From contig CP046174.1 in the NCBI GenBank assembly GCA_017161075.1, positions 1,364,001 to 1,428,000 of the forward strand: a stretch of 64,000 nucleotides of DNA. The letters are read 5' to 3'. Below the pieces are notes generated by a model. The model saw nothing but the letters and a program-made list of their open reading frames with translations, searched no databases and was not told the origin of the DNA. Within the stretch, counting starts at the first letter, position 1, and each line of letters opens with the position of its first letter. The DNA comes from Erysipelotrichaceae bacterium 66202529. GTDB taxonomy: Bacteria; Bacillota_I; Bacilli_A; Erysipelotrichales; Erysipelotrichaceae. Shown one piece after another: positions 35,168 through 44,323 of this stretch. The position numbers and the translations under genes were made by a program.

Positions 35168-35506
35168 ATGCTGCTTGGAGTAGGTTGTGATATTGTGGAA
35201 ATCGCAAGAATACGCACTGCTATGGAAAAGGACTCCTTTCTGCGTGTGCTGAGTGAGCGGGAGCGTAAGCTGTTTGACAGTGTTCCAAAAACGCGTCGTG
35301 CAGAATGGCTGGCAGGCCGTTTTGCGGCGAAGGAGGCTGTTATTAAGGCTGTGCACAAGGAGAAGGTCTGTGTGCTTTCCGCTGTTGAAATTCTTGCGGA
35401 TGCAGCAGGCGCACCTATTTGTTCTATGACAGGACTTCAGGTAGAGGTATCTATATCTCATGAAAAGGAATATGCGATCGCCTATGCGGCGGCGGTGAAG
35501 GAGTAG
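35168..35506 (+). CDS. acpS: Holo-ACP synthase
   Basis: 112 residues. Transfers 4'-phosphopantetheine from CoA to the acyl carrier protein. Metal-binding Asp in GVGCDIVEIARI (residue 8) and the RFAAKEAVIKAV motif are present; C-terminal SISHEKEYAIAYA is also typical. Last cytosolic step linking the CoA genes at 5.8-7.8 kb with the fab operon. Preceded by GAAAGAAAAGAGG. Confidence 0.95.
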   Translation: MLLGVGCDIVEIARIRTAMEKDSFLRVLSERERKLFDSVPKTRRAEWLAGRFAAKEAVIKAVHKEKVCVLSAVEILADAAGAPICSMTGLQVEVSISHEKEYAIAYAAAVKE

Positions 35507-35512
35507 GTGTTT

Positions 35513-36199
35513 ATGTATATCATACGAAGTCTGTATCTGCTGTGGCTGATTCCAAGAAGCTGGCTTGATGCCGTTCTTGTTCGGAATAAGCCATTCAACG
35601 AGCGCTATGCACATATGCAGAAATGGTCAAAAAAACTGCTGCGGCATTTTCATGTGACCTTGGATGTGGCGCAGGCTGAGCAACTGCCAAAGGATCAGCC
35701 GATTTTGTTTGTATGCAATCACCAGAGTGAGTTTGATATGCTGCTGCAGATGGCGGTTATCGATTTGCCGTTTACGTTCATTTCCAAGAAGGAGAATGAA
35801 AAGGTTCCCTATGTGGCAGCCTGGTCGAAAACACTGGAGGTCATACTGTTTGATCGGGAGGATCGCGGCAGTGCCATTCATATGCTCAGAGAAGCTGCCA
35901 GGCGGTTGAAGGGAAAAGAGAATTTGTTGATTTTCCCGGAGGGTACCAGAAGCAAGGGCGGCGTGATGCATCCCATGCAGGCAGGCTCCTTTCAGCCGGC
36001 GTTTATGGCAAAGGCGTGTATCGTACCTATCGTTTTAAAAAATTCATATGATTATATGAATGTTATGAAGCATAAAGGCAGCTTTCACATCCACATACTG
36101 AAGCCGCTCTATTTTGAGGAATACAAGCCGTTGAAGGCAGAGGGTGTGAGTACATTACTGCAGGAACGCATGCAATGTGTGCTAGATGAACAATCGTAA
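35513..36199 (+). CDS. plsC: 1-acyl-sn-glycerol-3-phosphate acyltransferase
   Basis: 228 residues. Membrane-associated LPLAT family. The N-terminal hydrophobic helix reads YIIRSLYLLWLIP. The NHX4D motif is NHQSEFD (about residue 70) and the substrate-binding motif FPEGTRSKGG follows at about 145. It acylates lysophosphatidic acid to phosphatidic acid, so the operon ends with membrane lipid assembly. The ATG at 35513 follows AAGGAG inside the end of acpS; a GTG at 35507 is a possible alternative. Confidence 0.93.
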   Translation: MYIIRSLYLLWLIPRSWLDAVLVRNKPFNERYAHMQKWSKKLLRHFHVTLDVAQAEQLPKDQPILFVCNHQSEFDMLLQMAVIDLPFTFISKKENEKVPYVAAWSKTLEVILFDREDRGSAIHMLREAARRLKGKENLLIFPEGTRSKGGVMHPMQAGSFQPAFMAKACIVPIVLKNSYDYMNVMKHKGSFHIHILKPLYFEEYKPLKAEGVSTLLQERMQCVLDEQS

Positions 36200-36201
36200 A
36201 G

Positions 36202-36247
36202 AAAAGGATAATGGCTCTTGTGAATCCAAAGACTGTTATCCTTTTTT
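36202..36247 (+). terminator. Terminator of the fatty acid operon
   Basis: AAAAGGATAA (36202-36211) pairs with TTATCCTTTT (36236-36245), followed by further T. Confidence 0.8.
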
Positions 36248-37062
36248 TGATATCATTATTTTGTGTCAGACCTTTTAGCCAATATTTACGATCGATCAGT
36301 CACATATTTCAGGACGTCGTTACAAAATTATGTGTATTTCTTAGGGGAATTCTAGTATATATAAATTCTTTGAGTAATCGTATACGACTTAGTTATCATA
36401 ACTCGTTCTCTCTTAATATACGGATAGTATTATTATATCCTTAAAGTTAACCGCAATCAGTCGTGAATTTTTTTATATCTTTTTCCCTTAATCAGACCAT
36501 TATCTGTAATATAACCTTTTCGTGCAATTCTTTTCATAAGATTTGAATCCTTCTTTCTTTCACATTAAGCAGGTCTGTAAAGTCAGATGATTGATACCAT
36601 ATTTCAGGCTGCATGTTAGATAGCATTAATTCATATTGCTGAAGTGTTTTTCTTCCCGCACTTTTCTTCCCGCACTTTTCTTCTCGCAGGTTTCATTCCG
36701 CCGTTTTGTAGCTTCATTCTTTTTCACAAATGGAAGTGTTAAAATTGTACGTCCTGGATCTATGTTTCTTCATTGACCGGTTTCATACATCCTTCATTTT
36801 TCCATACTGTGAATGATTCCAAAACACCGCTCCCTGCTCACTCATAATGCTAATAAGCTGAAACAGTTATTCATGCTTTGCTTCTTGGCTGCATGTAACC
36901 GTCTCATTTCATTTGATATGCAGGATTATGTTCTTATGGGCATTATTATAAGGCAAGATGAGCAGCTTCGTTTTAACTAGGTAACAGCCTGAAATGCTTT
37001 CCTGTGATAACCCTATTATCATTTTCTTATATCAAAAGCATGATTCTCTTTTAAAGACCGTT
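36248..37062. other. Long non-coding stretch before the phosphonate operon
   Basis: About 800 bases, AT-rich, with many stops in all frames. It contains a run of four 14-bp repeats (listed separately). No gene, tRNA or riboswitch is supported. Confidence 0.4.
36651..36706. repeat. Four tandem 14-bp pyrimidine-rich repeats
   Basis: TCTTCCCGCACTTT occurs twice exactly, then degenerates to TCTTCTCGCAGGTT and TCATTCCGCCGTTT, in register. Confidence 0.7.
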
Positions 37063-37113
37063 AAAAACAGACAGTAAATCAAACAGATAAAATGATCATA
37101 TTGTCTGTTTTTT
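37063..37113 (+). terminator. Hairpin with T run upstream of phnG
   Basis: AAACAGA pairs with TCTGTTT before a T7 run near 37107-37113; a longer alternative pairs AACAGACA with TGTCTGTT. The transcript it ends is unknown. Confidence 0.5.
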
Positions 37114-37122
37114 TATCATTTT

Positions 37123-37181
37123 CAAACACAACGTTTACACTCGCTTAACAAACTTCTCTTGGCTACAAGGTAAGCTATACC
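37123..37181 (+). promoter_or_regulatory. Pho-box-like repeats and promoter of the phn operon
   Basis: CAAACA (37123), TTTACA (37134) and TTAACA (37145) are spaced exactly 11 bases, the TT(A/C)ACA-N5 tandem arrangement bound by PhoP in Bacillus. A -10-like TATACC lies at 37176-37181, then AAGGAGGAG and the phnG ATG. This suggests induction under phosphate limitation. No PhnF-type repressor gene is present. Confidence 0.55.
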
Positions 37182-37199
37182 TGTAACAAGGAGGAGCCT

Positions 37200-37622
37200 A
37201 TGATACGATTGGAAAGAACCCGTATTCTGGTACACTGCAGCAAACAATTTCTAAGACAGTGGGCAGAATACTTTGAACAGCAGGAAGCATTCCATTTGTT
37301 GGAAGAACCAAAAAATGCGCTTACGATGATCCGTATGCGGGAAAGTGCACAGCACTCTTTATTCTATCTGGGAGAGGTGCTTGTAAGTGAGACAAGGGTG
37401 GAATGCAAAAATGTTATCGGCATTGGTGTCATACAGGGAAATGAATTGGAGAAATCCTATGACCTGGCTGTTATTGATGCGGCGTGCAATGCGGCATTAT
37501 GCGGTATAGAGGCTTTGGAAGCCGCACTTGTACAGGAGAAGCAGCGACAGGATGCAGAGCATGCCCGTCATGTGGCAGGTATCTTAAAAACACGCGTGAA
37601 TTTTGAAACGATGGACGTGTAA
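37200..37622 (+). CDS. phnG: C-P lyase complex subunit PhnG
   Basis: 140 residues. PhnG forms the C-P lyase core with PhnH, PhnI and PhnJ and, with PhnI, helps exchange adenine of ATP for the phosphonate. Family features seen: IRMRESAQHSLFYLGEVLVSE (about 44-64) and the GIGVIQGNELEKSYDLAVIDAA stretch. First gene of the operon, with a strong ribosome binding site. Confidence 0.93.
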   Translation: MIRLERTRILVHCSKQFLRQWAEYFEQQEAFHLLEEPKNALTMIRMRESAQHSLFYLGEVLVSETRVECKNVIGIGVIQGNELEKSYDLAVIDAACNAALCGIEALEAALVQEKQRQDAEHARHVAGILKTRVNFETMDV

Positions 37623-37632
37623 GGAGAACACT

Positions 37633-38214
37633 ATGAACTTTGATATGGTATTTGATATACAGCATGCCTACCGCCAGATTGTGCATGCCTTCGCCTATCC
37701 GGGGGAAATTGTTAGCTTAAAGCAGGAGGCAGAAAAGCTGGAGGTACCGCTGAGCTGCCGCGCAGGAACAGGCGTTTTGCTCTACATGTTGCTGGATGCT
37801 GACACAAGCTTCTGTGCGATCAGTCAGGATGACCAACTGGCAGTCAATATTGCCAGACTGACCTATTGTCGAAACAGCACATTACAGCAAGCTGCTCATG
37901 TTCTGGTAACAGCGGAATGTATTGCACAGCTGCGTGATATCATGCAGAAGCTGAAAACAGGAACGCTGGAGGATCCTCATTTGGGTGCGACCCTAATTGT
38001 GGAATGTGAAGCACTGAAACAGGGAAATGATCTTATCTTCAGCGGACCGGGTATTTACCAAACGAATACACTTGCTTCCATGCTGGATACTGACTGGGTG
38101 GAAATGCGCAGCGTTGTAAATGAGGAATTTCCGCTGGGCTTTGATATGATACTGATTGATCAGGATGCAAACTGTGTTGCTCTGCCAAGGACAACACAGG
38201 TGGAAAGGGGTTAA
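37633..38214 (+). CDS. phnH: C-P lyase complex subunit PhnH
   Basis: 193 residues. Core subunit of the phosphonate C-P lyase complex with a PLP-transferase-like fold but no cofactor. Seen: N-terminal FDIQHAYRQIVHAFAYPGEIV, matching the PhnH family (Q..FR..M.AMSRPG), and GATLIVECEAL. Start chosen at 37633 after AAGGAG; an ATG inside phnG lacks this site. Ends 3 bases before phnI. Confidence 0.92.
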   Translation: MNFDMVFDIQHAYRQIVHAFAYPGEIVSLKQEAEKLEVPLSCRAGTGVLLYMLLDADTSFCAISQDDQLAVNIARLTYCRNSTLQQAAHVLVTAECIAQLRDIMQKLKTGTLEDPHLGATLIVECEALKQGNDLIFSGPGIYQTNTLASMLDTDWVEMRSVVNEEFPLGFDMILIDQDANCVALPRTTQVERG

Positions 38215-38217
38215 GAC

Positions 38218-39327
38218 ATGGCATATGTTGCAGTTAAGGGGGGAGCGGAGGCAATCGAGGAAAGCATCCGTCGTTTGAAATATGAACGTGTAAAGTCCGG
38301 GGCTGGGGCAGATGCTTCCCAAATAGAGCAGGGAATGCGTCTGCTGGTGGATCAGGTGATGAGTGAGGGAAGTTTGTATGATCCATCCCTTGCCGCACTT
38401 GCTATCAAGCAAGGAGAGGGCAGCATGGAGGAAGCGGTATTTCTCTTGCGAAGCTATCGCTCCACACTACCCAGAAGCTATTATTCCAATACAGTAAACA
38501 GTACGGATATGGACGTGGAACGAAGAATTTCCGCTGCCTTTAAGGATATCCCTCAGGGGCAGATTTTGGGTACAAGCTATGATTATGTCCATCGGTTGCT
38601 CGATTTTGATTTGCTGCAGGAACGTGAGGAGGAGCTGAAGCAGTATGTAGAAGAATTTTTGCAGGAGGAATGTCATAAGGAGCGAACAGACCTGCGTCTG
38701 CCGAAGGTCAGTGATTATCTGCGCAAGGAAGGACTGCTGCCGCCGGTAACGCATGATGAGCGTCCGCCCAAGGATGCAACAAAACAGATGCTGAGCTTTC
38801 CTACTCAGCGCAGTGAACGTTTGCAGATACTGAGCAGGGGAATGACACAGGCAGTAACGGCACTTGGTTATGCTTCCCTTCGCGGTTACGGTGTCGTACA
38901 TCCCACGGTGGGAGAGCTGCGCGTAGGGCTGCTGCCCATCAGCATCCCCGATCCTATGCAGCCGGATACCTATGAGGACTCCTATTATATTGGTGAAATC
39001 AAGGTGACTGAGGTGGAAAGCCTCATTCCGGTAAGAAAGCTGAATGCGAATGGAGAGAAGGAGTTGGAATTTAAGATTGGCTATGGAATCACCATGGGGC
39101 AGAATGAGACAAAAGCGATAGCCATGAGTATTCTGGATACCTGTCTGGAAAGCGAAGATAAAAGCTTTGCTGTCAATGATGAGGAATTTGTCCTTTATCA
39201 CATTGATTCTGTAGAGGCTACTGGTTTTATTTCCCATTTGAAGCTGCCTCACTATGTCACATTCCAATCCAAGCTGAACAGTATGAGAAAAACAAAGAAG
39301 GTACAGGCTGATGAAAAAGAAATATAA
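38218..39327 (+). CDS. phnI: C-P lyase complex subunit PhnI
   Basis: 369 residues. PhnI provides the nucleosidase activity that joins the phosphonate to the ribose of ATP, giving ribose-1-phosphonate triphosphate in the complex. Family hallmarks seen: N-terminal YVAVKGGAEAIEESIRRL, LRSYRSTLPR, ISAAFKDIPQGQILGTSYDYVHRLLDF and the late GITMGQNETKAIAMSILD. Slightly overlaps phnJ. AAAGGGG precedes the ATG. Confidence 0.95.
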   Translation: MAYVAVKGGAEAIEESIRRLKYERVKSGAGADASQIEQGMRLLVDQVMSEGSLYDPSLAALAIKQGEGSMEEAVFLLRSYRSTLPRSYYSNTVNSTDMDVERRISAAFKDIPQGQILGTSYDYVHRLLDFDLLQEREEELKQYVEEFLQEECHKERTDLRLPKVSDYLRKEGLLPPVTHDERPPKDATKQMLSFPTQRSERLQILSRGMTQAVTALGYASLRGYGVVHPTVGELRVGLLPISIPDPMQPDTYEDSYYIGEIKVTEVESLIPVRKLNANGEKELEFKIGYGITMGQNETKAIAMSILDTCLESEDKSFAVNDEEFVLYHIDSVEATGFISHLKLPHYVTFQSKLNSMRKTKKVQADEKEI

Positions 39328-40168
39328 TTTTGCCTTCTTCGATGAAGGCAGTAAGCGGGAAATACGCAGAGCATCCTTAAAGGCCATCTGTATTCCCGGA
39401 TATCAGGTTCCCTTTGCATCCAGAGAGATGCCGATTGCCAGAGGTTGGGGAACCGGCGGCATTCAGCTGAGTCTTTCCCTGGTCGGGCCAAAGGATCGTA
39501 TGAAGGTGATCGATCAGGGAAATGATGACAGTGTCAATGCCATCAGTATAAAAAATCTGATTGCTGCGACAACCGGTGTTGCCATGACAACGCATACTGC
39601 ACAGGCCACATTGATACAATCGCGTCACCGTATTCCGGAGGTACCGCTGAAAAAGGATCAGATTCTCATCTTACAGGTGCCGACACCAGAGCCCCTTCGT
39701 GAATATGAGCCAAGTGAGCGTGCCACCAAACGTCTGCATGCGGAAAAGGAATATACAGGAGCCTGGCTGATGCTGTTTGAACAGATTATGAAATATGGCA
39801 GAGTAACCATGGGGGCAGATCATCCTGTCCTTGTAAATGAACGTTATGTCATGGCTCCCTCACCGATTCCAAAGTTTGACAATCCGAAAATGATGAACAG
39901 TGAAGCACTCATTCTGCTGGGAGCCGGACGGGAAAAAAAGATTTATGCAGTTCCACCATATACCAAGGTGGTATCTCTGGACTTTGCGGATTATCCCTTT
40001 GAGGCAGAGGATTTTACGGGTAAGCGCTGTCGTTTATGCGGTGCAGCACATGTGTATCTGGATGAAATCATCAATGAGGAAACCGGCACTGTCAGCTATC
40101 AGTGCAATGATACCAGTCAGTGTCTGGAGCGTTTGCATGAGAAGGGAGCAGAGCAAAATGGAATATAG
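39311..40168 (+). CDS. phnJ: C-P lyase (radical SAM) PhnJ
   Basis: 285 residues. Cleaves the carbon-phosphorus bond of 5-phosphoribosyl-1-phosphonate by radical chemistry, releasing the hydrocarbon and a cyclic phosphate. The unusual cysteine set of PhnJ is intact: CRLCG, then YQCNDTSQC (C-x2-C-x21-C-x5-C), corresponding to the three cluster ligands plus the catalytic thiyl cysteine of the E. coli enzyme. N-terminal FAFFDEGSKREIRR is also diagnostic. Oxygen-sensitive, consistent with an anaerobe. Overlaps phnK by 11 bases. Confidence 0.96.
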   Translation: MKKKYNFAFFDEGSKREIRRASLKAICIPGYQVPFASREMPIARGWGTGGIQLSLSLVGPKDRMKVIDQGNDDSVNAISIKNLIAATTGVAMTTHTAQATLIQSRHRIPEVPLKKDQILILQVPTPEPLREYEPSERATKRLHAEKEYTGAWLMLFEQIMKYGRVTMGADHPVLVNERYVMAPSPIPKFDNPKMMNSEALILLGAGREKKIYAVPPYTKVVSLDFADYPFEAEDFTGKRCRLCGAAHVYLDEIINEETGTVSYQCNDTSQCLERLHEKGAEQNGI

Positions 40169-41000
40169 CGATATACCAATGATGCGCGTACAGCATCTGA
40201 ACAAGCAGTTTGGAGACGGCTGTTCCCATTGCCGGAATCATCCGGAGCACCTGCAGGGAAATTACTGCCCGGATTGTGGAACCGTATATGCATGCCGCGA
40301 TATCAGCTTCGATGTCTATGACGGAGAAATTCTCGGCGTGGTGGGAGAAAGCGGCAGCGGAAAGTCTACCATGATGCAGTGTCTGTATTTTGATCAGGAC
40401 GTAACCAGTGGAAGCTGTACGATTCGCACATATAAAGAAGGCAGCGCCAATATCTTCGCTCTGACCTCCCAGCAGAAGCGCTATATCCGCAATCACGTCC
40501 TTGGCATGGTATATCAGAATCCCTATCTTGGATTGAAAATGAATTTTTCCAGTATGGGAAATATTGCGGAAAAGCTGATTGCGGCTGGTAAACGAAATGT
40601 ATCGGATATGAGTGAGCGGGGAGAGGAGCTGTTAAAAGCCGTGAAAATTCCGGTTCACCGCATGAAGGAGGAGCCGAAGAAATTTTCCGGAGGCATGCAG
40701 CAGCGCGTACAGATTGCCAAAGCACTCAGCAACAACCCGCCTGTCCTTTTACTGGATGAGGTTACAACCGGATTGGATCTTTCCGTACAGGCCAATGTCC
40801 TGGATCTCATAAAAAAAATACAACGGGAATTAGGGGTATCCATGATCGTGGTATCTCATGATCTTGGGGTAATCCGCATGCTGGCAGACCGAACAATCGT
40901 CATGCTGGATGGCAAAATCATTGAACAGGGACTGACGGATCAGGTAATGGAGGATCCTCAGCACCCATACACACAGCAGCTGGTGTATTCATTATTATAA
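40158..41000 (+). CDS. phnK: C-P lyase-associated ATP-binding protein PhnK with Cys insertion
   Basis: 280 residues. ABC-type ATPase that docks on the C-P lyase core rather than on a membrane permease. Walker A GESGSGKST, signature FSGGMQQRVQIAKAL and Walker B VLLLDEVTTGLD are visible. Between the first strand and Walker A is an extra CSHC...CPDC segment (C-x2-C-x11-C-x2-C, about residues 23-41, another Cys at 47) that looks like a small zinc ribbon. E. coli PhnK lacks it. The ATG at 40158 has AAGGGAG upstream. Confidence 0.93.
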   Translation: MEYSDIPMMRVQHLNKQFGDGCSHCRNHPEHLQGNYCPDCGTVYACRDISFDVYDGEILGVVGESGSGKSTMMQCLYFDQDVTSGSCTIRTYKEGSANIFALTSQQKRYIRNHVLGMVYQNPYLGLKMNFSSMGNIAEKLIAAGKRNVSDMSERGEELLKAVKIPVHRMKEEPKKFSGGMQQRVQIAKALSNNPPVLLLDEVTTGLDLSVQANVLDLIKKIQRELGVSMIVVSHDLGVIRMLADRTIVMLDGKIIEQGLTDQVMEDPQHPYTQQLVYSLL

Positions 41001-41010
41001 GGAGAAGAAC

Positions 41011-42180
41011 ATGTTAGCAATCACAAATGGAAAAATCGTACAGGAGCATAAAATTCTGGAAGGATATGCGCTGTTGATCGAACAGGAGCGTATTTATGAT
41101 ATTGTACCGGAGGCAGCCCTTGCTTACATGGAGCTGGACGAGGTTGTCAATGCCTATGGAGGCTATGTAACTCCGGGCTTTATCGACATGCACAGTGATC
41201 ATATCGAAGCGATGGCGGCACCGCGTCCCAGCAGTATCATGGATATGGAGCTTGCCGTATATGAGTTTGAAAAGGAATGCTGTACCCACGGCATCACAAC
41301 GATGTTTCACTCCGTCAGTATATGGGAAGGAGTAGGTGCCTCACCAATGCGGCGTCCAGAGCTTGTAAAGCAGCTCGCAGATATCATCGAAAAAAGTCAT
41401 TCGCAGCTGCATCTAATTCATCACCGATTTCATATGCGCTTTGAAATCGACAATCAGGAGCAGTTTCCGCTGATGCTGGACTATCTGCGCCAAAAGCGGG
41501 TACATTTGATATCCTTTATGGATCATACCCCGGGACAGGGACAGTATCGCAACATTGAGGTATATAAAAACTATGTCCGCAATGCGCGGCATATGAGTGA
41601 TGAGGATGTGGAGGCAGAGGTGAACCGTCGTATGAACAGTGAAAAGCTGACACTGGAAAATATCCGGGAGGCGGCAAGCCTTGCCCAAGAGCAGGGGATT
41701 TCCATCGCCTCGCATGATGATGATACAAAGGAAAAGCTGGATGTCGTACAAAGCCTCGGTGCTACGATTTCAGAATTTCCAATCACGCTGGACGTCGCAA
41801 AGGAGGCGAAAAAACGAGGTATGTATACCGTTGTGGGAGCGCCAAATATCCTGCTTGGCGGCAGTCATTCCGGCAATATGAATGCAGCGGATGCCATTGT
41901 ATCAGCTGCAGCGGATGTTTTATGCAGTGATTATTATCCGGCAAGTCTTCTGCATGCGGTGTTTCAAATGACAAAGCAGGGACAGCGGCTCCAGGATATG
42001 ATAGCCATGGTAACCATACAGCCGGCCCGTGCAACTGGCATTGACCAGGATTACGGCTCTATTGAAAAAGGCAAGAAGGCTGACTTGCTTATTATCCGTA
42101 CATTACCCAATGACCTGCCAGCTATCACCGAGGTATTTGTGGACGGCATGTGCATTGCACAAAATCATTACCGGGTATAG
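41011..42180 (+). CDS. phnM: Alpha-D-ribose 1-methylphosphonate 5-triphosphate diphosphatase
   Basis: 389 residues of the amidohydrolase superfamily. Removes pyrophosphate from ribose phosphonate triphosphate before PhnJ acts. Metal-binding motifs FIDMHSDHIEA (about 57-67), HHRFHMRFE and a late HSGNMNAADA stretch are visible. The C-terminal beta-sandwich portion ends LLIIRTLPNDLPAITEVFVDG. Preceded by AAGGAGAAG, 10 bases after phnK. Confidence 0.95.
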   Translation: MLAITNGKIVQEHKILEGYALLIEQERIYDIVPEAALAYMELDEVVNAYGGYVTPGFIDMHSDHIEAMAAPRPSSIMDMELAVYEFEKECCTHGITTMFHSVSIWEGVGASPMRRPELVKQLADIIEKSHSQLHLIHHRFHMRFEIDNQEQFPLMLDYLRQKRVHLISFMDHTPGQGQYRNIEVYKNYVRNARHMSDEDVEAEVNRRMNSEKLTLENIREAASLAQEQGISIASHDDDTKEKLDVVQSLGATISEFPITLDVAKEAKKRGMYTVVGAPNILLGGSHSGNMNAADAIVSAAADVLCSDYYPASLLHAVFQMTKQGQRLQDMIAMVTIQPARATGIDQDYGSIEKGKKADLLIIRTLPNDLPAITEVFVDGMCIAQNHYRV

Positions 42181-42183
42181 CCT

Positions 42184-42795
42184 ATGAAGCTGACCAAGGA
42201 AGTAACCATCGAACAGGATGTGGAGCTAAAGCAGGCCGTCTTCTCCATATATAATAAGGTAGGAGCATACAGTGTTATTGAAAACAGCTCCTTTGGAAAG
42301 TATTCCTATTGCGAGCCGTATGGCATGATACAGAATACGATTATTCACAGCTTTGTGGATATCGCAAGAAATGTGCGAATCGGGGCAACTCAGCATCCCC
42401 TGCATCGTCCCACCACGCATCATATCACCTATCGCCGCAGGATGTATGATGTCGCAAACAGCGATGATGAGGAATTTTTTGCACAGCGCAGGGGGCGTAT
42501 GACAGAAATCGGTCATGATGTATGGATTGGCCATGGCGCAATCATTGAAGCCGGTATTCAAATAGGAAATGGTGCAGTCGTCGGCAGTGGGGCAGTTGTG
42601 ACACATGATGTTCCTCCCTATGCCATCGTAGCCGGGGTTCCGGCAAAGATTCTGCGTTTTCGCTTCGACCGGGAACAGATTGCACAGCTTTTACGTATTG
42701 CCTGGTGGGATTGGGACGATGCGGTTTTCCGTAGCAGGATAGATGATTTTTCACTGGATATAGACAGCTTTATCCGTAAATATAGGAAAGGGTGA
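42184..42795 (+). CDS. Phosphonate-cluster hexapeptide-repeat protein
   Basis: 203 residues with a left-handed beta-helix acetyltransferase fold: [31 protein letters not shown], then [17 protein letters not shown]. It resembles the xenobiotic acetyltransferase-like family regularly found in phn operons (TIGR03308 type). The catalytic His region [13 protein letters not shown] is present. It may acetylate aminophosphonates, a role played by the unrelated PhnO in E. coli; this is inference. Translation is probably coupled to phnM (3-base gap, weak ribosome binding site). Confidence 0.85.
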   Translation: MKLTKEVTIEQDVELKQAVFSIYNKVGAYSVIENSSFGKYSYCEPYGMIQNTIIHSFVDIARNVRIGATQHPLHRPTTHHITYRRRMYDVANSDDEEFFAQRRGRMTEIGHDVWIGHGAIIEAGIQIGNGAVVGSGAVVTHDVPPYAIVAGVPAKILRFRFDREQIAQLLRIAWWDWDDAVFRSRIDDFSLDIDSFIRKYRKG

Positions 42796-42800
42796 TTCAT

Positions 42801-43505
42801 ATGCAAAAGCAACAGGAGCTGCTGGTTATCGAGAATCTTGAAAAAAGCTTTACTATGCATGTCAGCCAAAAGGTGATTCATGCCTGCAGCGGTATCAGTC
42901 TGCATCTCAAAAAGGGGGAGTTTATCGGAATTACTGGTAAGAGTGGCAGCGGTAAATCAACGATACTCAAAGGGATTTACCGTACCAATCTTCCGCAGAA
43001 TGGGCGTATTCTTTATGACAGTGAAAAATTCGGACTGCTTGATCTCTGTCAGGCAAGCGAACGGCAGATGATTTACTTGCGGAAACAGGAAATTGGCTAT
43101 GTTTCTCAGTTTTTACGCATCATGCCGCGTACAACCGCACGTCAGATCATTGAGCATGCTGTTTTGGAAATGGGGGAGGATATGGAAACAGCACATAAGG
43201 AGGCAGAGCGTATGCTGAAGCATTTTGAGCTGGACCCTACACTTTGGGATATGTATCCCAATACCTTCTCCGGTGGAGAGAAGCTGCGGCTGAACATCGC
43301 GGCTGCCATGGTAAAAAGGCCGCGGCTGCTTCTGCTGGATGAGCCGACTGCCAGCCTGGATAATTCCAGCAAGCAAAAGGTACGGGATTTGATCGAGCAG
43401 CTGAAAAACGAGGGGACGACCATGCTTGGCATCTTTCATGATCTGGAGTTTATGGAGGGGCTGTGTGATCGGGAATATAATATGCAGAAGGGAATGCTGG
43501 CATGA
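42801..43505 (+). CDS. phnL: C-P lyase-associated ATP-binding protein PhnL
   Basis: 234 residues. ABC ATPase with Walker A GKSGSGKSTIL, signature FSGGEKLRLNIAAAM and Walker B LLLLDEPTASLD. PhnL dimerises with PhnK on the C-P lyase core. Start at ATG 42801 after AGGAAAGG; a GTG at 42792 overlaps the ribosome binding site region. Overlaps the next gene by ATGA. Confidence 0.92.
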   Translation: MQKQQELLVIENLEKSFTMHVSQKVIHACSGISLHLKKGEFIGITGKSGSGKSTILKGIYRTNLPQNGRILYDSEKFGLLDLCQASERQMIYLRKQEIGYVSQFLRIMPRTTARQIIEHAVLEMGEDMETAHKEAERMLKHFELDPTLWDMYPNTFSGGEKLRLNIAAAMVKRPRLLLLDEPTASLDNSSKQKVRDLIEQLKNEGTTMLGIFHDLEFMEGLCDREYNMQKGMLA

Positions 43506-44323
43506 ACCGTATCGATCTTCACATTCACAGCAGCTGCAGCGATTCCTCACTGGATGTTGCACACATCATAGCTCTAGCCCGAGAACAGCATATGCAAACC
43601 ATATCCATTACCGATCATGACACCTTTGCAGCCTATAAGCAGCTGAAACACAAAGAGCTTCCCTGTACGGTAATCAAGGGGATAGAAATCAGTGCCTACG
43701 ATCAAGCTGCGAAAAGGCAGGTGCATATCCTGGGCTATGGCTTTGGAGAACAGACCCCGCATGTGGATGCCCTGTGTGAAGTGGCAATCCGTCAGCGCAC
43801 AAGCGTATCGCTATGGCAGATTCAGCAACTGATTGCACATGGCTATGCAATTACCGTAAGGGAGGTTGAGGAGGTGGCGAAGGCTTCCACTGCAATCTAC
43901 AAGCAGCATATCATGGATATCATGATGCGCCATGGCTACAGTGATGCCATTTATTCGGATGAATACCGGCGATTGTTTAAAAACAACGGAATCTGTGTAT
44001 GTCCGCTGACCTTTGTCTTTGTGGAGGATGCCATTCACGCGATACATAAGGATCATGGAATTGCCGTACTTGCCCATCCGTATTCCTCACGGGTCGTCTC
44101 CTCCATACCGGAATATGTACAAATCGGCCTGGATGGCATTGAAACCTGGCACAGCTCCCATGGACAGAAGCAGGTGGATGACTTGCATGCAATCGCAAAA
44201 AGGTATAAGCTGATAGAGACAGGAGGCAGCGATACCCATGGACGCTATGGTGAAGAACCGTCTCTTGGGCAGAGTAACCCTTTTATGAAGGATGAGGATG
44301 TGAGTGTATGCAGCAGGATATAA
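43502..44323 (+). CDS. PHP-domain phosphoesterase, probable cyclic phosphate hydrolase of the C-P lyase pathway
   Basis: 273 residues. The PHP metal-binding motifs DLHIHSSCSDSSLD (4-17), ITDHDTF (about 36-42), GIEIS, AVLAHPYS and GGSDTHG are complete. A related PHP enzyme in a phn cluster of Eggerthella lenta was shown to hydrolyse 5-phosphoribosyl 1,2-cyclic phosphate, the PhnJ product, and is called PhnPP. Location here makes the same role likely, replacing the unrelated PhnP of E. coli. Overlaps the next gene by 16 bases. Substrate assignment is by context. Confidence 0.8.
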   Translation: MNRIDLHIHSSCSDSSLDVAHIIALAREQHMQTISITDHDTFAAYKQLKHKELPCTVIKGIEISAYDQAAKRQVHILGYGFGEQTPHVDALCEVAIRQRTSVSLWQIQQLIAHGYAITVREVEEVAKASTAIYKQHIMDIMMRHGYSDAIYSDEYRRLFKNNGICVCPLTFVFVEDAIHAIHKDHGIAVLAHPYSSRVVSSIPEYVQIGLDGIETWHSSHGQKQVDDLHAIAKRYKLIETGGSDTHGRYGEEPSLGQSNPFMKDEDVSVCSRI

